Shown here: piece after piece, positions 36,991-50,000 of the stretch
How positions within the stretch are numbered: position 1 is the stretch's first letter
How the letters are laid out: every line of letters starts with the position of its first letter
Origin: Cyclospora cayetanensis
Lineage: Eukaryota; Apicomplexa; Conoidasida; Eucoccidiorida; Eimeriidae
Assembly (NCBI RefSeq): GCF_002999335.1
Contig: NW_020312757.1
Location: forward strand, 100,044 to 164,043
Direction: 5' to 3'
DNA length: 64,000 nt
Translations under genes and position numbers: made by a program
Notes under the pieces: generated by a model
Databases searched by the model: none
What the model was told of the DNA's origin: nothing
What the model saw: the letters and a program-made list of their open reading frames with translations, nothing else

Positions 36991-37039
36991 GGATTTGAAC
37001 TTGTCTGACTACGAACTATAGTGCTGACCTTTTGGAGGT

Positions 37040-38490
37040 GAAGGGGTAAGATCGCATCTATTTCGTTGTCGACATGTTAACAAATATACCCATTTCATCT
37101 CTTACCCCATATGTCTTACTGCCAGAAAGTCTCAGAATTGAAACACATGTCTGGAAGTCCCGCAGATCACAGATTCTCTGATAGTTTCATTGCAAAGAGA
37201 GAAAAGGATTTCTAAGCATTCTCTTCCGATAAAAGGTCCACTTCACAACCAGTGGCAACTGGCGCCAACGATCCTTGGCCTATAACATGAGCGGCTATGA
37301 GCACAAAATTGACAGGGGCGACTTCTTCACTGTGCTGCAACTTGCGTTGGAAGCCTGCTCTTTCCCTAGTGCGCCTTCTTTGCTCATCTAGTAGCACACT
37401 TCCGCTGATCCTTGTCCACTTGTTCAAGTTAATTGGTCGTTTGCATGCCTTCGCAGCTCCAAATCATATGACATGATTTCCCGCAGTAGAACTCGCTGCA
37501 CTGCTGGGGAGCTCTCCAGGGGTGCTTAGGAGCACGGATTCTGTGTAGCTTTTGTTTCGTCCACCTTGGGACGTACGGCAAGGCCGGCTTTCATAGCCCC
37601 AACGTCGATCGGTTCTGAATCCTGACTGCATTTTTCCTTTTTAGCCGAAGACGCATAATTCGTGTTGAATTCCTCCCAAAGTTTCGAGTAGTCCAGCATT
37701 TATGAAAGCCTCACTGGTCGTCTGCTTAATCGCCTTTTGGTTATTTTACTCTGCGAGCAATTTAAACTTTTGGGCTTGATTTAAACCTCTGATAAGGGAG
37801 CAGTTCGTCTACATTGGGGCTTGCAACCAAAGTTTTATAGATCCGCGGGCTCTGGCTTTTTCATTTCCCTCAAAGCTTGCTCCTGAGCTGATCTTGGCAA
37901 AGGCCAATAAGTCAGGAGTTGTATGAAGACTTGAACCGAAGCAGAATATCCAGGCAGCCAAAAATGTTCGAGAGCCGTAAAACTACTATGGAGGTCTTCC
38001 TTTAGCAGATATGCAGTAAGTAGCACTCGCGTTTCTTTAGCTAAGAGCACACAGATAACTAGATGTCCAAACAGGCTAATCGATCCATTTTTTACGCGCT
38101 GTGGAGCCGCTGCCTTTACCTTAGTTTGCAAGCCGGACTCTGCCCCCCCAGCGGGCACTGCGCCACTAACTTCCATCTGCAAAGGATCTTTCTCCCAAAT
38201 GTTGGCAAGGAAAATCAATTTGTTGAGTAATTAAATGACTCGAACCGAGAAAGCTGTTTTTGGGAAAGCTGACAGCCCAGTGCATGCACAATCAGTGGTT
38301 GTGTGAGGGGTAGCTGTGCTGCATCGCGCACTGCTACAAGCCTTAGCGCTTCAGCTACTGTCTCCGTAAGGAGACACTAGTGCCAGAATCGATAGGAACG
38401 ATAGAAAGTCATGTTGTGTGTCCCAAATAAGCTCCCTTCTTCCCCTGCCTGCGCCTCGGGCTCTTGACACGAGGGGAGAAGGTCAGCTGG
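37040..38490 (-). mobile_element. Degenerate Ty3/gypsy-type retroelement, minus-strand 5' portion
   Basis: Reading minus from 38490, the leader (38480-38220) has the same landmarks as the copy at 33.4 kb, ending in CAGATGGAAGTTAGTGGCGC. An open frame of 127 codons (38218-37835) then follows in the expected Gag position. The 37745-37205 block matches the plus-strand copy. Sequence stops matching near 37040, so the pol part is missing on this strand. The copy was truncated, or the pol now assigned to the plus copy was split by rearrangement. Confidence 0.68.
37835..38218 (-). pseudogene. Gag-like fragment of the inverted retroelement
   Basis: A 127-codon frame directly after the element leader. 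It contains a helical C-terminal part (SFTALEHFWLPGYSASVQVF...), compatible with a Gag capsid region, but I see no CCHC zinc knuckle. Downstream the frame breaks at several stops before the block shared with the plus copy. Assignment rests on position within the element rather than on a motif. Confidence 0.4.
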
Positions 38491-41400
38491 GCTGCGCGTT
38501 GATGTATGCTCCAGACACTACCCGCATGCCCCAGCCCAGTGCATATAGTATCTAGAGCTCATGCACACAACATTAGGTCTTGAGCATCAGGATCACGCTG
38601 CAGCAAGTAACATGTACCGAAAAACATACCAAGCAATTAGTTCTTTTCTACTTCTTAGAATTATTCAGTTAAGGTTGCTAAAAGCGCTTTACTGTAGCAC
38701 AATCAACTACACTTCCTTGACACGTTTGCTCTGTTCCCATCGGCTTTTGCTTCTGACTCTGCCTCTTTCCCCTTTGCTAGAGAGACGTCAATTTGGTCTA
38801 CACTGTTTCGGCGCTAACCTTCATGCGCATAACCCTAGATGACTGCTAGTACAACAAATGCAGCAGCAACATTTGACACCAGAGCGCGTGGAATTGCCGC
38901 ATGGGCGGCAGAGCTGCGCCTTGCACTTTTTACCCCCTGGACTCAACCAAGAAGTGGTCATGAAGTAATTATTTGGATTGCTGCTCGTTCATCTTTTTTA
39001 TTGCAGACTAGCGCGTGTTCAATACCAAACGAATCAATGTTCTGTGCGCTAGATGATGTGTGCCACTAGCCGTGAAGGCTCGGTGTGCTAAGACGGTACA
39101 TCAGCGAGATCCCTATCTATCCCTTTCCCCTCATCTGTGAACCCTGGAAAGCGCCGCCAGGAAAAGGTCGCAGCTTTTATGGAAGGGCATTCAATAACTT
39201 TCCACTATGCTTGTACTGAAATCGGAGCCAAGTCACCCCCTTCGGGGCCTGTAGGTAGAGTGTTACGAGTCGTTACTCTCACTACCTACATCTGCTAGTA
39301 CACCTTTGAGCAAAGATCCAGACACGTAGCGTCATTTTACGTCCATGAATGCCGCTGCCAGAGATAGGTTGGTCATTTATCTTTCTTGCGCCCACGAACC
39401 CGTCCGCAGTCTACTTGTATCTGGTCGAGCAACATATATGCACTTTCTACAGAACTAGTACGTTTTCACCGAAAAATCGGTAAATAACTGACTCGCTGAT
39501 TTGGCAGTTCTTATCATGCGTTGCAATGAAGGATCAACTCAATACTAGGATGGGGGAAAGCTGTGCGCCCACACCCTAGGTTGGAATGCTCGACCGGGTG
39601 CCAACCCTCAGAGTGCTCGGAGAGTGGCAACATGCTGGCTAACTGACTTTTTTCTTTCAAGCAGGAACTTAATGGGGTGTTGAGTACAAGAAGGAGGGCT
39701 CTTTGAAGTTAACAAACCCTTCGCCATAAACATTTGATATGGATTTGGGGCTAAAGGCTTTCATACGGAGACCGTAGAAAGGGGCTCTACGCCATCCAAA
39801 GGAATCACACAGTATTCCAGACACTACGGTCTGTTGAGCTTGCCAAATTTACCTTCTTCTTGACGAGGTACCCCTGCCCTCGCAATAAGTCCGGATGATA
39901 CAATTTGGCTTCATGACATACTGATATCGTACTGAGTCGCTAGTAGTATTATACCTTGTGACCGCCTTAGGCAGCGATTCGCTTAGCGCTATAGTTCCCT
40001 GCAGTAGAGTCTAGCTTGGCGTGCTTCTCCATATCCTGAGGTTTGCTGACTTGTCATCGCAAGCCCGGCAGCAGCAGCATCAACAGCCGCAGAAGCGGAA
40101 ACAAATTACAGCGCCAAAAGACTGCCAGGTAGGCCTTAGCTATTCTGGGGGTCGCAAGAGGAAAACCGCTCGCGAGCAATTCCCATGTCTTTTATTGAGG
40201 GTTGTGCTCCTCATGTGCAGGTACCCTTAGGTGGGCCTGCAGTACTCGGCAATGGGCCTTGCGTTTTTTACAAATATCGCAATAGAATTCAAGTCTAAAT
40301 AAAGAACGACGATGGTTTCACTCGTCATCTCGCGTGAGAGATAGGTATTTTAGCCAGGGAGCCCTCCTGAAGAAAGGCACCCACTCGACCCACTGCGACT
40401 CACACTCGCTTCTGCCTTAGTTGACTCAAATGCTGTCAAACACTAGCAAGAGGTAATTAAACCACCTGGAACGGATTACACAGTTTTAAGGGTGCAGGTA
40501 TCATAGGCGATATCCCGCATCTACGACTTCAGGGCCCCCCTGTTGAAGTCCCCTCCGTCAGCTATAGACTGTGAAAAGCAGCGTCTCAAACAAAGCGCTG
40601 GGGGCCCTCCTAAGGGCCCCCTTCAATTTCCTTTTCCCATATGATATATCTCGTCTATATGCGACCATGGATGCAAGAATTTGATGTTTGGGATGACGGC
40701 TCCATGCCTGTGATGTCTGGCCGTCATAGGTCTTTCCCCCCAAGCCCCCTGTATCCCAGCCCTACTCCCGGCCACTCGTAGAGGCAATCTTCAGCCGTTG
40801 GCTCCGTTGATATGCCACGATATTTGCCTTGTTGGACTGTTGTCTGACACTTTAGCTAGAAACTTGGGTACGAGGGGTTGTGGACCCGCAGCAAGCCGCC
40901 GCGGGGAGCAAGGGCAAATGAGCAAGTGGCCTGACCAGTGGTGCAGCGACAAGTTGAGGCAACGAAAGCATCGGCAGCATCTAGAGGGGTTTCTAAACGG
41001 GTTTCAAAGTTACTTTCCATTCTCCTTTGAAACATTATGCAAACCACTTTAAATTGCTGTCTTCCTTCATGCACAGCATTCCGATGCAGTCTGCCTCCTT
41101 GCCTCTACATCCAGCCTCACAGCACTTCGTGCGGGGGAGGCCGAACGGTAATTGGGTTTATTTGGCGTATACCGGAAATTCCTTTCTACACGCACTTTGC
41201 TCCGCGGTACTGCGCTTACTGTGGAGGCTTCGAGACACAGGAAGGCTTGCATGCAAAGTGCAGGAGGCATCTACTGAGGTACTCTCCTGCCAGACCGCAC
41301 ACGATTCCCCTGCAGTTTCCGGCCACCCATGCATTGGAAACACAACATTCCTTTTCCCTACTTCCTTTTCAGATATGCCAAGAGGCTAGATGCTGACGCG

Positions 41401-41698
41401 ACAAGAATGCAGGATGCTGTGCGTTGATTGTACAGGTGACCTCAGAGGGGGAATAAAGACATAACCTGTCTCTTTTCTCTAGTGGTGGCGAAGAAAGACT
41501 TGGCGCGCCACAGACAGTAAAAGGCTGACGCTGCGCCGCTCTTGGCCTGCCTGAGTGTCTGGCCTGAGGCTGTTGAAAAGATTCTGACTGCTTTCTACAC
41601 TTCAGAGGGCGCACTACAGACAACGGGGGTACCCATCCCCAGGACCACTTTCGGCCCTTGGTGAATCCATAGCAAGAAGAGGATTCGCTTCCGCTCAA
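38491..41698. other. Gene-poor region, no gene recognised
   Basis: About 3.2 kb with only short open frames. It holds a GC hairpin at 40600-40622 (GGGGGCCCT, loop, AGGGCCCCC) and an imperfect hairpin at 39251-39291 (TGTAGGTAG ... CTACCTACA). The open frames between 41027 and 41785 show no family motif but could include 5' exons of the Gln-rich gene that follows. Confidence 0.4.
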
Positions 41699-44600
41699 GT
41701 GCTTCTTCCAGCGGTTATTGTGCTTTGCACTATCACCGCAGTGCAGAAGTGGGTCGTTACGTATTTGTTGTCGTGTAACGCCCAAGTGAGATTCAGGAGA
41801 ATGTTCAGAAGGCGTTCTTCCTCAGACCTCAAGCTGGTGCCTCTCGGGGACAGGGGAGACATCAGAGGGTCTTTCGATCCCGTTCTGGCGTACACTTTGG
41901 CCGGGGGGCTGCAAACAGAAGATTCAGACGGATCTTTCTCACAACTGCAATCTCAGGTATCTTCGGGAAGGGAAGACTCAGGGAACTTTGCGCAACGACA
42001 GACCCAGCAGCAGCAGGACGCGTTTACCGCCTTACTGCAGCAGGAGGATCAGCCCATCAGGAGATGCTCCAGCAGCTCGCAGTTGCTGCACAAACTACAG
42101 CAGCAGCTACAGCAGCACCAGCAACAACAGCAGCACCAGCAACAACAGCAGCAGCCAGGAAACCAGCAGCAAGTGCAAAATTTCTTTTATGGACAGCTTC
42201 GTCGTCGACCTAGCAGCAGTGACTCAAATGATACTGCGGCGTATGTGGCCGCTTGTGGCCAGGACACCACAATTTGCGGAGTTAGGAATGATGCAGAAAT
42301 GGTACCAGGAGCAACAGCAGCACCAGGACCATTCGGCATGAGAGGGTTGGTAGACCCAGTCCTGAAGACAAGTGTAAGTGTTGCTTCTGCTGGCATGTCT
42401 TTAAAGGCTGTATCATGCGCATGTGAAATCTACGCGTGCTTTCTTGCAAGACAAAGGTCCACCTCGCTCAGACTGCCGTGCATGCCTAAGTCCTTATGAA
42501 GCTTCACGGATTGGCGCCCTTTGCCTTTGCGGATCACCTTTAAGCGGGCGTGATTCTTGTTGCTTAGAAAATGTGGTTCATGGGTGCTGTGTCTGTGTGC
42601 TGCAGGGTAGGTACAACGACGAGATATTGCTGAGATGCCGTGGCTCCCTTGAAAGCGGCGGGACAGATTCAGATGCACTGAGCTCTTGCGCCCAGCAGCA
42701 CCCCATCCTCGGCACCACTTGCGGCTTCAACGCCAGTGGCATCATCTCCTCTGAAGAGGGATCGACCCTGCTGTCTCGTCGGTCAGTGTTACAGGAGCAG
42801 CACCAACAGGAGCACAATCAGCTACAACAGCCTGGCAGGCCGCAATTGTCAGAACGAAACACCGAGATGCAGCAGCGGATTCGATCTAACCTAGTTCACC
42901 AAAGCATCAATAATCAACAGGATATATCCCTGCTGCCAGCTGTCATGCCGGGGCCCCGTCTGATGCAACGGCAGGGGGAGCAGCAGCATGCAGGGCAACA
43001 GCAGCAGCTCCTGTCTTGGGCGACAACGGGACTTGCATATGACCAGTGGTACACGGCCTTACACCCCCAGGCGCAGCAGCAGCAGCAGGCGCAGCAGCAG
43101 CAGCCCCAAGATTGGCTGTTTCAAAACTCCGCGCTGGTGCAGCAGAGGCCGCTGAGATTATACCATTCGCCTCCATTAAACGAACTGCAGCACGTGGATG
43201 AAGACGCACGTAAGCTGACGAATGATCCATTGCAGCATCCTCGCACACCTGGACTGCATACAAGTGTGCAGCAGCAAGTGTTGGAGCAGGAAGAGCATGG
43301 CCTGCAGCAATACCGCCAGCAAAACTTGCAGGAAAATCAGCATCACCATCAGCTGCAGCAGCAACATGAGCCAGAACAGCTGCACCCTCTACAGCAGCAC
43401 CTTCTTCCACAAAACCACTTGGAGAGGCCGCAGATGCCCGAGAGAACGGGCACATTTGAGGGTGCGCAGGCTGCAATGGCGCATGGAACACCGCAGCAGC
43501 AGCAGCATCTGTTGTTGCTGCAGCAGCAGCAACTGCTGCTGCTGCAGCAACAGCAGCAACTGTGGTCTGCTGTGCCAACGAATGAGGAGCTCTCTCGTTT
43601 TGGTATACTACAGTTGCATCTGCAGGAGCAGCAGCTGCTGTCTCCTACACTGCCGCCTTACCAGACGATGCGAGAGCATCTGCTGGGCCCGATGGGGTGC
43701 GATGATTCGCAACAGATGCCGCAGCAGCATCCCCGTCAGCAGGGCACAGATGACTCCTTCTCGTCGCCTTCGCAGGTGATACAGCCGCCAGATCAGTATC
43801 ATCAACAACAGCAGAGGCAGTCCTCCCCGGCACCGGCCCTAAAGTTACCTCGGCCTTGCAAAGACGCCGCTAAACATAGGGGTCGAAGCCTCAGAGCTGG
43901 TGGCTTCAGGAGTGCGCCGGGCCCGAAGGAGATTTCCACTGCAGGTTGGTGGTAGTGGAACTAGTTCGATGAAGAGCAGTCTGCTGTACCTGCAGCTAAA
44001 AGGGGCGATTAGGGTGGCGGCGCGTGCGCCTGCAGTTAGATGGTATCCGTCGATGTGCTCTGGATCGTTTTAGCAGTCGCTGCTTGTGGAGAGTACTGAG
44101 GCTCTTCTATTGATCTGCCGCCGTTGCCATTGCTGGTGCTTGCGTTGGTGTGGGACTGCTCAGACGGGGCAGCGACAGAACGCAGGGGAGAAGACGAGTG
44201 GCTGCCTGGTGCTCCATGCTGGCCAGAGCGTCAAAGCAGATTGAACGAGTCACCTGCCCCTCAGGCAAGCGGCTTCGTGGAGGCCTGCACAGAGAGCAAG
44301 GGATTGGAGGGGGAGCCCGTATTGTTACCGTCCGGTGGGAAGCCATCCGCGACTTACTCGGCCCCCTCTTCCCCTGCCATGCCACCCGCAGGGAAGGCTC
44401 TGCCTCATTTGTCTTCGAAGCAGGAGCAGCAAGCGTCCATCGGCTCAGGAAGTGGCAACGATAAGAGCCAGAAGTGTGCAGCGCGTGCTTCGTCAGGCCC
44501 AGTGCTGAGGCAAGTGCCGGAGTTGACTCGAGGGGCTAAATGCGTCAGGGGTGCCCCCCGTGCAACAGTGCAGCAGCTGTATGGCCAGACATATGATCTC

Positions 44601-45783
44601 GAAGCCCTCGCCTTGCAGCTGGATCAAACTCATATAGACGACATAGACCCTGGCGACTTCGACAGGAGTTATCATCAAGGCAAACGATTTGCTGTGGGGG
44701 ACCTTGGCAGGAAACTCCTTCTAATTGTCGTTCGAGAAAAACTCGAGGTGCGCTAATGTTCTAGGGATATATACGGCTTATCACACATATATGAGCAGGG
44801 GCGTGAGTTTTCGGGTGTATTTTAGTCCTTCGCCCTGAATCTGAAATTCCTCCACAATTTTGGACAGGAATTTGAGACGCTCTCTCATATTTGTAACCCA
44901 GTGTGCTGATACTACGAAAGTCGACTTTCTTTTACGTATGCTGGCGTCTATGAGTGCGATAATCTAGCTGCACCCATACTGTTGTACGTAAAAAGATTTT
45001 ATGCACATATATATATATATATATGTACATACACCATACAGCCGCGGTCGTCTTCTCCTCATTCACCGCAGGTGCACACATCCGTTTTACAGTCATCTGA
45101 AGCCTCATCTTTCCCAGAAGTGCATTAGCCTGTATGCGATTGCGTTCTCGAATGCGTGTCAATGGTGTTGACGGGAGAAGGGGGTTTTCTGTATTCTGTG
45201 CTTTTGCCTCAGGCTGGAGCATGCGGCCAGCTCAAGTTTTTAACTCTTACTGACCTGTTTCGCCTCGCTCACGAATTAGGCCTCTGGGAGTTCGCTCTGA
45301 AGGTGGCTATGGCCTACAAGGCGGGTTCCCTCCGCATTCCAAAGGGGGCGCCTAGTAGCCTTAGTCCAGCTATTCCCGTGCTCCATGGAGAAAGCTTCTG
45401 TCAAAGCCCCACTAGCAGCAATAGCTCGAGCTCCAGCAGCAGTAAGAGCGGTGCTGGTGCCAACCAAAACGAGGACCGCGAAGCTGACATTGAGGCTCCT
45501 CGGGGCAGCAAGCGGCGCCTGCAGCCTTTGGCCTTAGAAAGTGACAGCAGTAGCAGCAATAGAAGGTCACGATCCCAGCAGTCACGGGAGCTGGAAGAGT
45601 CTCTCTTCACCGAGGGGAGTAGCAATTCTCTCCTCAGGAACCTAATAGGCCCGCAGGAGGAAAAGCAAGCCGCCGACAAGATGGTACAGGGCAGGCTGCT
45701 ACGAAATCTGTCCCGTTCTCCCGGCTCAAGAGGGCCAAATTCTACTCGAAAGCTGCAGAACGGATTTGCAGGTACCCCTCTTT
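41699..45783 (+). CDS. Gln-rich multi-exon protein of unknown function
   Basis: I do not recognise the family. Coding blocks join in phase: about 41699-42373 (donor GTAAGT), 42606-43946 (acceptor TGCAG), a block within 44124-44747 (donor after KLE), and 45213-45771. The first two are dominated by Gln with His/Leu (runs such as LQQQLQQHQQQQQHQQ), and an RRRSSSDLK segment sits near the start. The last two look more structured. They include DLEALALQLDQTHIDDIDPG and LGRKLLLIVVREKLE, which continues after the splice into FLTLTDLFRLAHELGLWEFA, then a Ser/Arg-rich tail. Those 100 or so residues are the likely folded domain. The Gln-rich architecture resembles coccidian transcription or RNA regulators, but no AP2, RRM or zinc motif was found. 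The true start and last exon are unsure; further exons may reach 46.8 kb. Confidence 0.5.
42070..43570 (+). repeat. CAG/CAA triplet-rich coding tracts
   Basis: Several CAG/CAA runs (about 42100-42180, 43075-43110, 43350-43390, 43490-43565) encode Gln runs in the unknown Gln-rich gene. Other frames read as Ser/Ala/Leu runs, which creates long spurious open frames on both strands. Confidence 0.85.
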
Positions 45784-47083
45784 GAGCTGTGCAAATGGGG
45801 TCAGATATGTGGTGCTGCTTGAACAACTGTGGCAGCACCTGCAGCAGCATCGCTGGTGTGCACTACTCGGATGTACATTGCCAGGTGCCTCTATCATTCG
45901 TGGAGGGATGACTTGGATGCAACAGCAGGGTGAACGAGCAAGAGTCTGTCTGTGGTTCTGTGTGCTTTTATTCGGGGATTCCATCCTTGCCCAGAGGAGC
46001 CACGCAGAGAATCCAGTGACTCCCTTTTTTATCCTCTACCCGCGAATACCCTTTCGGGCAGCGATGTCATGATGCGTCATGGTAGTCTGTTTTCCTTGTG
46101 TGCCTCTAAGTATTTTCGGTCCTGTTCATTCACCGCTGTATCCACGACTGGAGATCTTCAGGTACTTAGAGTCTATTGCCGCATCGAATATACTACTCAC
46201 TTGCGTGTATTTCTTGAAACTTCGCATTTCTCACTACCGCGGCTTGACGTTCGAATATTTGCTGAAATAAACGTTCATGCATGCGGTGAGGGCGTCCTGT
46301 AGCTTTCTCACGCCCACTTTGAATCCTTTCATCGGCATCGTGACACTCCCATACATGGGCTGCTGCCGCTTGTGCACAGCAGTGGCCTCTACAGATGTGA
46401 AAACTAGCTCAAGTAGCAGCATCAGAAGAGCGCTTGGTGATGATTTGTTGGCTGAATACGGAGAAGGCTGGATGGCTTTTCCAATGCCGACGTGTATGGG
46501 CAGCGCAGCCCAGGATGTTTGGTCCCAGTGCTTGTGGTGCTGCGTCTGTTGCTACGTACGTATAGCAGTAACTACAGCGTAACTTCCGCCTTGCCAAGGT
46601 GGCTATGATCAACAAGACAAATTTCTGCCCCTCGTGGGAGGCCTGTGGTGCCACAGTCTACAAACTTTCAACTTGCAGCCACCAGACGCGCTGCAGAAGC
46701 TGATAGCGATTCTGTTAACATTTGCGTAGGCCCTTTAACCATGGCCTGGAAAGAATCCGCAAAGAGCCTAAGTTTTACCAGTGCTTTTGAGGGGCACAAG
46801 CAGCCCTATACGTCATATGCTTTTCCATTTATTATAGGGTAAAAATACGGAGTGGTGAAACATTTGAAATGCCTTGCGTGTCTGGGCGCAGCAACTCACT
46901 CCTTGATACCAGACACTAGCAGTTGTTGCTAAAGGTTTACCGAGTTGTGGTAGTGTCTAATCTCTTGAGGAGAGGGTAATTCGCACTGTGGTAGTACACA
47001 CAGCAACACTGGATATAACCACGCTGCTTACAGTGCTTGTGACCTGACAAGAGCTCTATAATGCACAGAAATATTTCTGTGCT
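45784..47083. other. Between the Gln-rich gene and TAP42, no secure gene
   Basis: This may hold terminal exons of the Gln-rich gene: the plus-strand frame at 46277-46582 contains SSSSIRRALGDDLLAEYGEGW, which reads like coding sequence. I could not connect it by splice phase. The 3' flank of the TAP42 gene (minus) lies at the right end. Confidence 0.35.
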
Positions 47084-50000
47084 TTATCCCCTATTGCACA
47101 TCTTGTTGCCAGATCCCTTAGGATGCTCGTCCTGAAGTAACAAAGGCAGCAGCAGCTGGGGTGTACCAACAGCACAAAAACAGGGCATTAGCAGCAGCAG
47201 CAGTAGCAGCAGCAGTATGTCCGAGCAGCACAGTGGTAGCCGGATACTGGGGGCTGACCTTCCAGTCATCCCATTTCCTAGCCTCCATTTCCTTCTCTTC
47301 CTTCGCCTGCGCGACAGCCAACAAAAGCAGCCTTTTCAGCAAAAGGGTAGTGGGCACCGATGAAGTCATTTACACAGGGGCCGCACACGCAGTACAACTC
47401 AGCTACCGCTTGCATCCGCATGCACAAGGATCTGCGAGCTGTTTATAGTAAGTCACGTGATATAGGCAGCCTCACCGCTTGCCAAGCCTCCCCCGTCGGA
47501 AACTCCACGACTACCTTCGGTTTGGCAGCCCCTATTTTTTTCCTGAAGAGCAAAAAGCCTCACAACTGCCCTGTTAGCTGCCTTGCTGAGGCCTTGTCTA
47601 GCGCCTATATATATATATATATATATGTATGTCTGGAGCCAACGCGCTACACAGAAATCCGAATGGAAAACACCCCCTTTCTGCCACCCAGCCAGGCCAG
47701 ATGGCAGAATGTGCGTAGAATCCAGTCGGCAGACTCACGTTTCCGTTTCCATCTCAATATCGGCACATTCTGCAAGACTCATTGTCGGAAGGTCTAAGGA
47801 GACATCGGAGCACAACGCAATCAACAGCGGCACACGCAGTCCTACGCATCCTGTGGGGAGCCGACGGCTTCTTCGAACAGTTTTGCTACGTTTTCTGGCT
47901 GAAAACGCGCAGCTAGCTGCATGCATGCGGCCACGGTGACACGCCCAGTACAGAAGCAGTAGGCAAGCGGCTTGAGTTCTAGCAGCAGCGACAGACGTAG
48001 CGGCAACAGCCGCGGGGGCGATGCAGCAGGAAGCAAGATAAAGCAGAAAAAAGGAGCCAATGGGGAAAGAGGCGGAGAGGTGGTGGTTTCTCCTGACTGT
48101 GTGCAGGCTGGAATGCACGGGAGCGCAAGAAGTTGCGGACGTCCTCTCGGCTGCGCTGAGGCAGAATCATTCGCAGAAGTATGCGTCTAAGAGCATAAGG
48201 GGAGACTACTGGGGGTATTGGGAAAGGTGTAGCGGCTGAAAAGCTGAGACAGCAGCACCTGCCTCGCTTTTCAGTGCTCGTGGACGGCTCCTGGGGTTTA
48301 GCAGCAAAGTAGGGAGCGAAAGGATCCCCGAGACGGGATACCCTGTACGGAAGAAAAAGACTTTAAGGGGCAGCGTCTTAAATTGAGCCGCCGAGAAGTG
48401 TAGGCTCAGCGATGAGGGGAAATAGAGCTTACAAAAGTTTGAATCCAGGGTTTTGTTCTCGTCTGGGTGGCCTCTGCTTCTTTAGGTGCTGGTGCTGCTG
48501 CCGCTGAAAGACACCGCAAACAAATACAGTTTCTTCTGTGAATGCGCCGAAAAGCCTTGAAGGCTTGCACCCTAAATCACGGGGTGCCAACCTCAAGTCG
48601 TGGAGCTTGAAGCTGGGAGCGACACTGCAAGGAGCTCACAGCAGCGCGAGGCAGCAGCCGTCCTGTCGTGTGAAAGCCGCATCATCAGCAAAGGCGTCTC
48701 CTGAAGCAGCAGCATGCGACGCGTCAAGACTTTTGAGGCGGTGCTGCGTGTGGCTGCAAACTCTGGCCAGGTAAAAGCCGCAAAGTCTGTTTGCGCTCGA
48801 GCGCGAGTCCACCACATCCTGTTTATCCCGAGTTGTCGAACTGTAAGATAGCCATCATCGCACCTGTTTGATGAAATCCAGCTGCTTGAAGCTCTCCTTG
48901 GCACACCTGCAGCGACAGTGTTCGCGCGCAGCACAGGCAGCGCCGACGTGTGTGCTGCAGCTGCAAGAGCCCACCCCTGCAGCAGTGCAGGGAGGCGAAA
49001 AGAACAGCAAGGCAGGGAAGCAAGCAGACAGCACCAGACCCCTCAGCGCCTTACAACTGCAAAAGAGAAAGCGACAGACGTCGCTCCTCTTCAGAATCCC
49101 ACGACGCTTCTCTCGATGCCTTCTGAGAGAGCATCGCCTGTGGGGAGCAGCAAAAACGGAAACTCCAGAGCGCTAGAGTTTGCAGCAGTGCTACTGGAAA
49201 GGGAGAGGCGGCTCGGCACTTCTCCCGTCTGCAATTTTCCCAAGCGACAAGAGCACTTCAGTCTTTCGCAGACTCCCATCGCTCCCTCAGTGGCTGCTGC
49301 CTCTGCTCTGTGTCGACCGCTTCTGTCATTGCTCTTCTGCACGCACTTTGATGGCTGTGGTCAGCTGTTTTTCCTCCCGGGCTGCCTCGATCAGCTTTGT
49401 TCTGAGGAGTGGCACATCCGAAGACAAGAAACGGCCCATAGAATGCAAGCTTTACACGCTCGTTTGCCTGGTTTCACACGCAGAGCAGCAGCAGCAACAC
49501 AGACACCAGATACCTGCCTGCACGTGGCAGGATCCAAGTTCTTAGTCGATGAGGCTGGCGGCTTGCTAGGGTCGGCAACTGCATCCAGAAGACATTCGAG
49601 ACGATTACACTCATCTTTCCCAAGCAGCTCAGCGGACTCCAAAGACTGCAAATATTCCAACAGGTACATCTGTAGCAGCGACCAAAGACACACCACAAAA
49701 AAACTTGTCTATGCATATAGATGTACATATATTATATATGTAGACGAACTGCGCAGAGATATATACATATATATATACAAACACGTATATATATATATAT
49801 GTAGACGAACTGCGCAGAGATATATACAAACACGTATATATATATATATAGACGAACCGCGCAGAGATATATATATATACAAACACGTATATATATATAT
49901 GTAGACGAACTGCGCAGAGATATATACAAACACGTATATATATATGTAGACGAACTGCACAGAGATATATGCATATATATGTGGACGAATTGCGGAGAGA

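Noticed and set aside
38235..38260. GGTTCGAGTC-like box suggesting a tRNA gene
   Set aside because: No matching acceptor stem or A box at the right distance; the sequence is part of the retroelement leader.
41037..41396. Possible zinc finger (CAYCGGFETQEGLHAKCRRH)
   Set aside because: Cys/His spacing does not match a standard C2H2 finger, an overlapping frame is equally open, and no splice link to the downstream gene was found.
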